Source: Lepidonotus clava (Eukaryota; Annelida; Polychaeta; Phyllodocida; Polynoidae). Taken from it: 64,000 nt of DNA. A program made the translations under genes and the position numbers. This document shows positions 62,922-64,000 of the stretch, piece after piece (the stretch's first letter is position 1; every line of letters begins with the position of its first letter). The notes under the pieces are model-generated. The model was not told the DNA's origin. It saw only the letters and a list, made by a program, of their open reading frames with translations, and ran no database searches. The stretch is taken from assembly GCA_936440205.1 (NCBI GenBank), contig OW387139.1, forward strand, positions 28,298,378 through 28,362,377, in the 5' to 3' direction.

Positions 62922-64000
62922 GGGGAGACCCCCACGGAGGGGGACGGCCTTCTGGGTGCCCGTGTGCTGAAGTGTTGGCATTGGGCTCGTGGAACTCGAC
63001 GTCCGCTGCCATGCCTTATAAAAACAAACTAACTCAATATATCAACGGCGTACACATTAGTGACCGCTTATAGCTTTTGCGCGAGGGCAACAAACATGTT
63101 GACGCCAATGAGGTTGCCCTGTGGCCTCGTGCCCCTTGTCCGACGGGCGTGAAGTGCTCCAGGTGTGTGCATATACAGGCTAGACCCACTGGAGGAAGGC
63201 AAGGCATATATGAACGCTGGGCATGCATTTGACCACCCAAAGCCTACACCAACCCACCAACCTGGCGCCCTGCATGGTGCCCTCTCACGGGAGTCGACTT
63301 TGTAGGCAATGAGTGGGGCTTTGTGAGAACTGCGCCAGGCTGTGTATTATTCATCACGCCGCTACACATCGCTGGATACCCCTTCTGCAAGGATTCTCCC
63401 GCCTGGCAGAAGTACAAAAAGGAGTAACCACAAATCTGAGGGTGTTTTTTGTCCAACGTCGGCATGACCTACAACGGGTCTATATAGTTTATACTTGTCG
63501 TTATGTGGAATAGGATTTAGTCTCAATAAGCTGCCTTAACTTATCGGGGCGGCGCTTCACAGGAGGTAACCGGCGAAGGTAGGTTTTCTGTAGGCCTACT
63601 CCTTATAACCTCCACAGATGCACGTGTAAACAAATTTATTAGGGTAGTACATTCGGTTTAAGACATGCTTTGATAATGTGTTTGTACTGATTTCTTTTAT
63701 GTGATTTTTACATAAGGTTTGCTTTAGCATAACACTTATTGAAGATACTGTAACATACATTTCCGTGAGAAGTTATTAAGCTCGTCTCTTATAATCATGG
63801 GCAATGTATAAGGAGTCAAGATACAAATCATTTTCACTCAATCATCCATGGTAAATACACGGATAGAAATATTTTAGCCATTATTGAATTAGTTCTGCCA
63901 ACTCAGTGAGAAAATCCGTTGCCTTCAGGTGTGCCAACCGCTTCAGTTCCGCGTACTTCAATCTCATAAGCATTCATTAGTAGTTTAAAGCTCCGGATAT
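62922..64000. other. Right-end flank, partly GC-rich
   Basis: The stretch 62,925-63,480 is GC-richer than its surroundings and open in several short frames, but none has a recognisable protein or consistent splice sites. It may border a gene beyond the window. From 63,500 on I see nothing. Confidence 0.3.

Noticed and set aside
1-64000. tRNA or rRNA genes, CRISPR arrays, bacterial operons
   Set aside because: No tRNA-like box A/box B pairs or rRNA sequence were seen on reading. Repeats are transposon ends or satellites. The gene structure is eukaryotic throughout.

Overview
This is animal nuclear DNA: long GT-AG introns, AT-rich and CpG-poor non-coding sequence, single-gene transcription units, many small terminal-inverted-repeat elements, and proteins of clear bilaterian type. 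Recurrent motifs such as TAGGCCTA and ACATGTA, and the repeat content, suggest a marine invertebrate, probably a lophotrochozoan (mollusc, brachiopod or similar). The species cannot be fixed from the sequence.

Layout. 1-1,400: the first coding exon of a minus-strand gene that leaves the window on the left, behind a YY1/E2F-like promoter. Its N-terminus resembles CHTF18. 4,183-23,793 (minus): a complete 20-coding-exon EFL1 gene, the cytoplasmic GTPase that releases eIF6 from 60S ribosomal subunits. Every exon junction is in phase and the protein is 1,173 aa. One EFL1 intron holds a young, almost whole DIRS-type tyrosine-recombinase retrotransposon (15,765-20,705). Another holds a probable solo LTR (about 9,534-10,049). 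26,373-39,155 (plus): a five-coding-exon SAXO (stabiliser of axonemal microtubules) gene of 662 aa, head to head with EFL1. Its 13-codon first exon was found by eye. 42,756-56,213 (minus): a ten-coding-exon polypeptide GalNAc-transferase (811 aa) with an unusually long stem and a ricin-type lectin domain. One intron carries a 14-copy, 51-bp minisatellite. Another carries, on the opposite strand, a two-exon gene for a small secreted prohormone-like peptide (49,831-53,049). 57,641-58,124 (plus): the C-terminal exon of a GT61-like glycosyltransferase, probably a relic. 60,099-61,745 (plus): an intronless 548-aa basic coiled-coil protein not recognised. The right end holds a composite inverted-repeat element (62,312-62,921).

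The EFL1 and SAXO neighbours match the divergent EFL1-SAXO2 pair recalled from human 15q25. The likely shared promoter zone is about 25,700-26,370. A TATA-driven exon inside the next EFL1 intron (21,773-22,380) is phase-compatible with SAXO exon 2 and may be an alternative start. The best candidates for something undescribed are the nested peptide precursor, the 548-aa orphan and this alternative exon.
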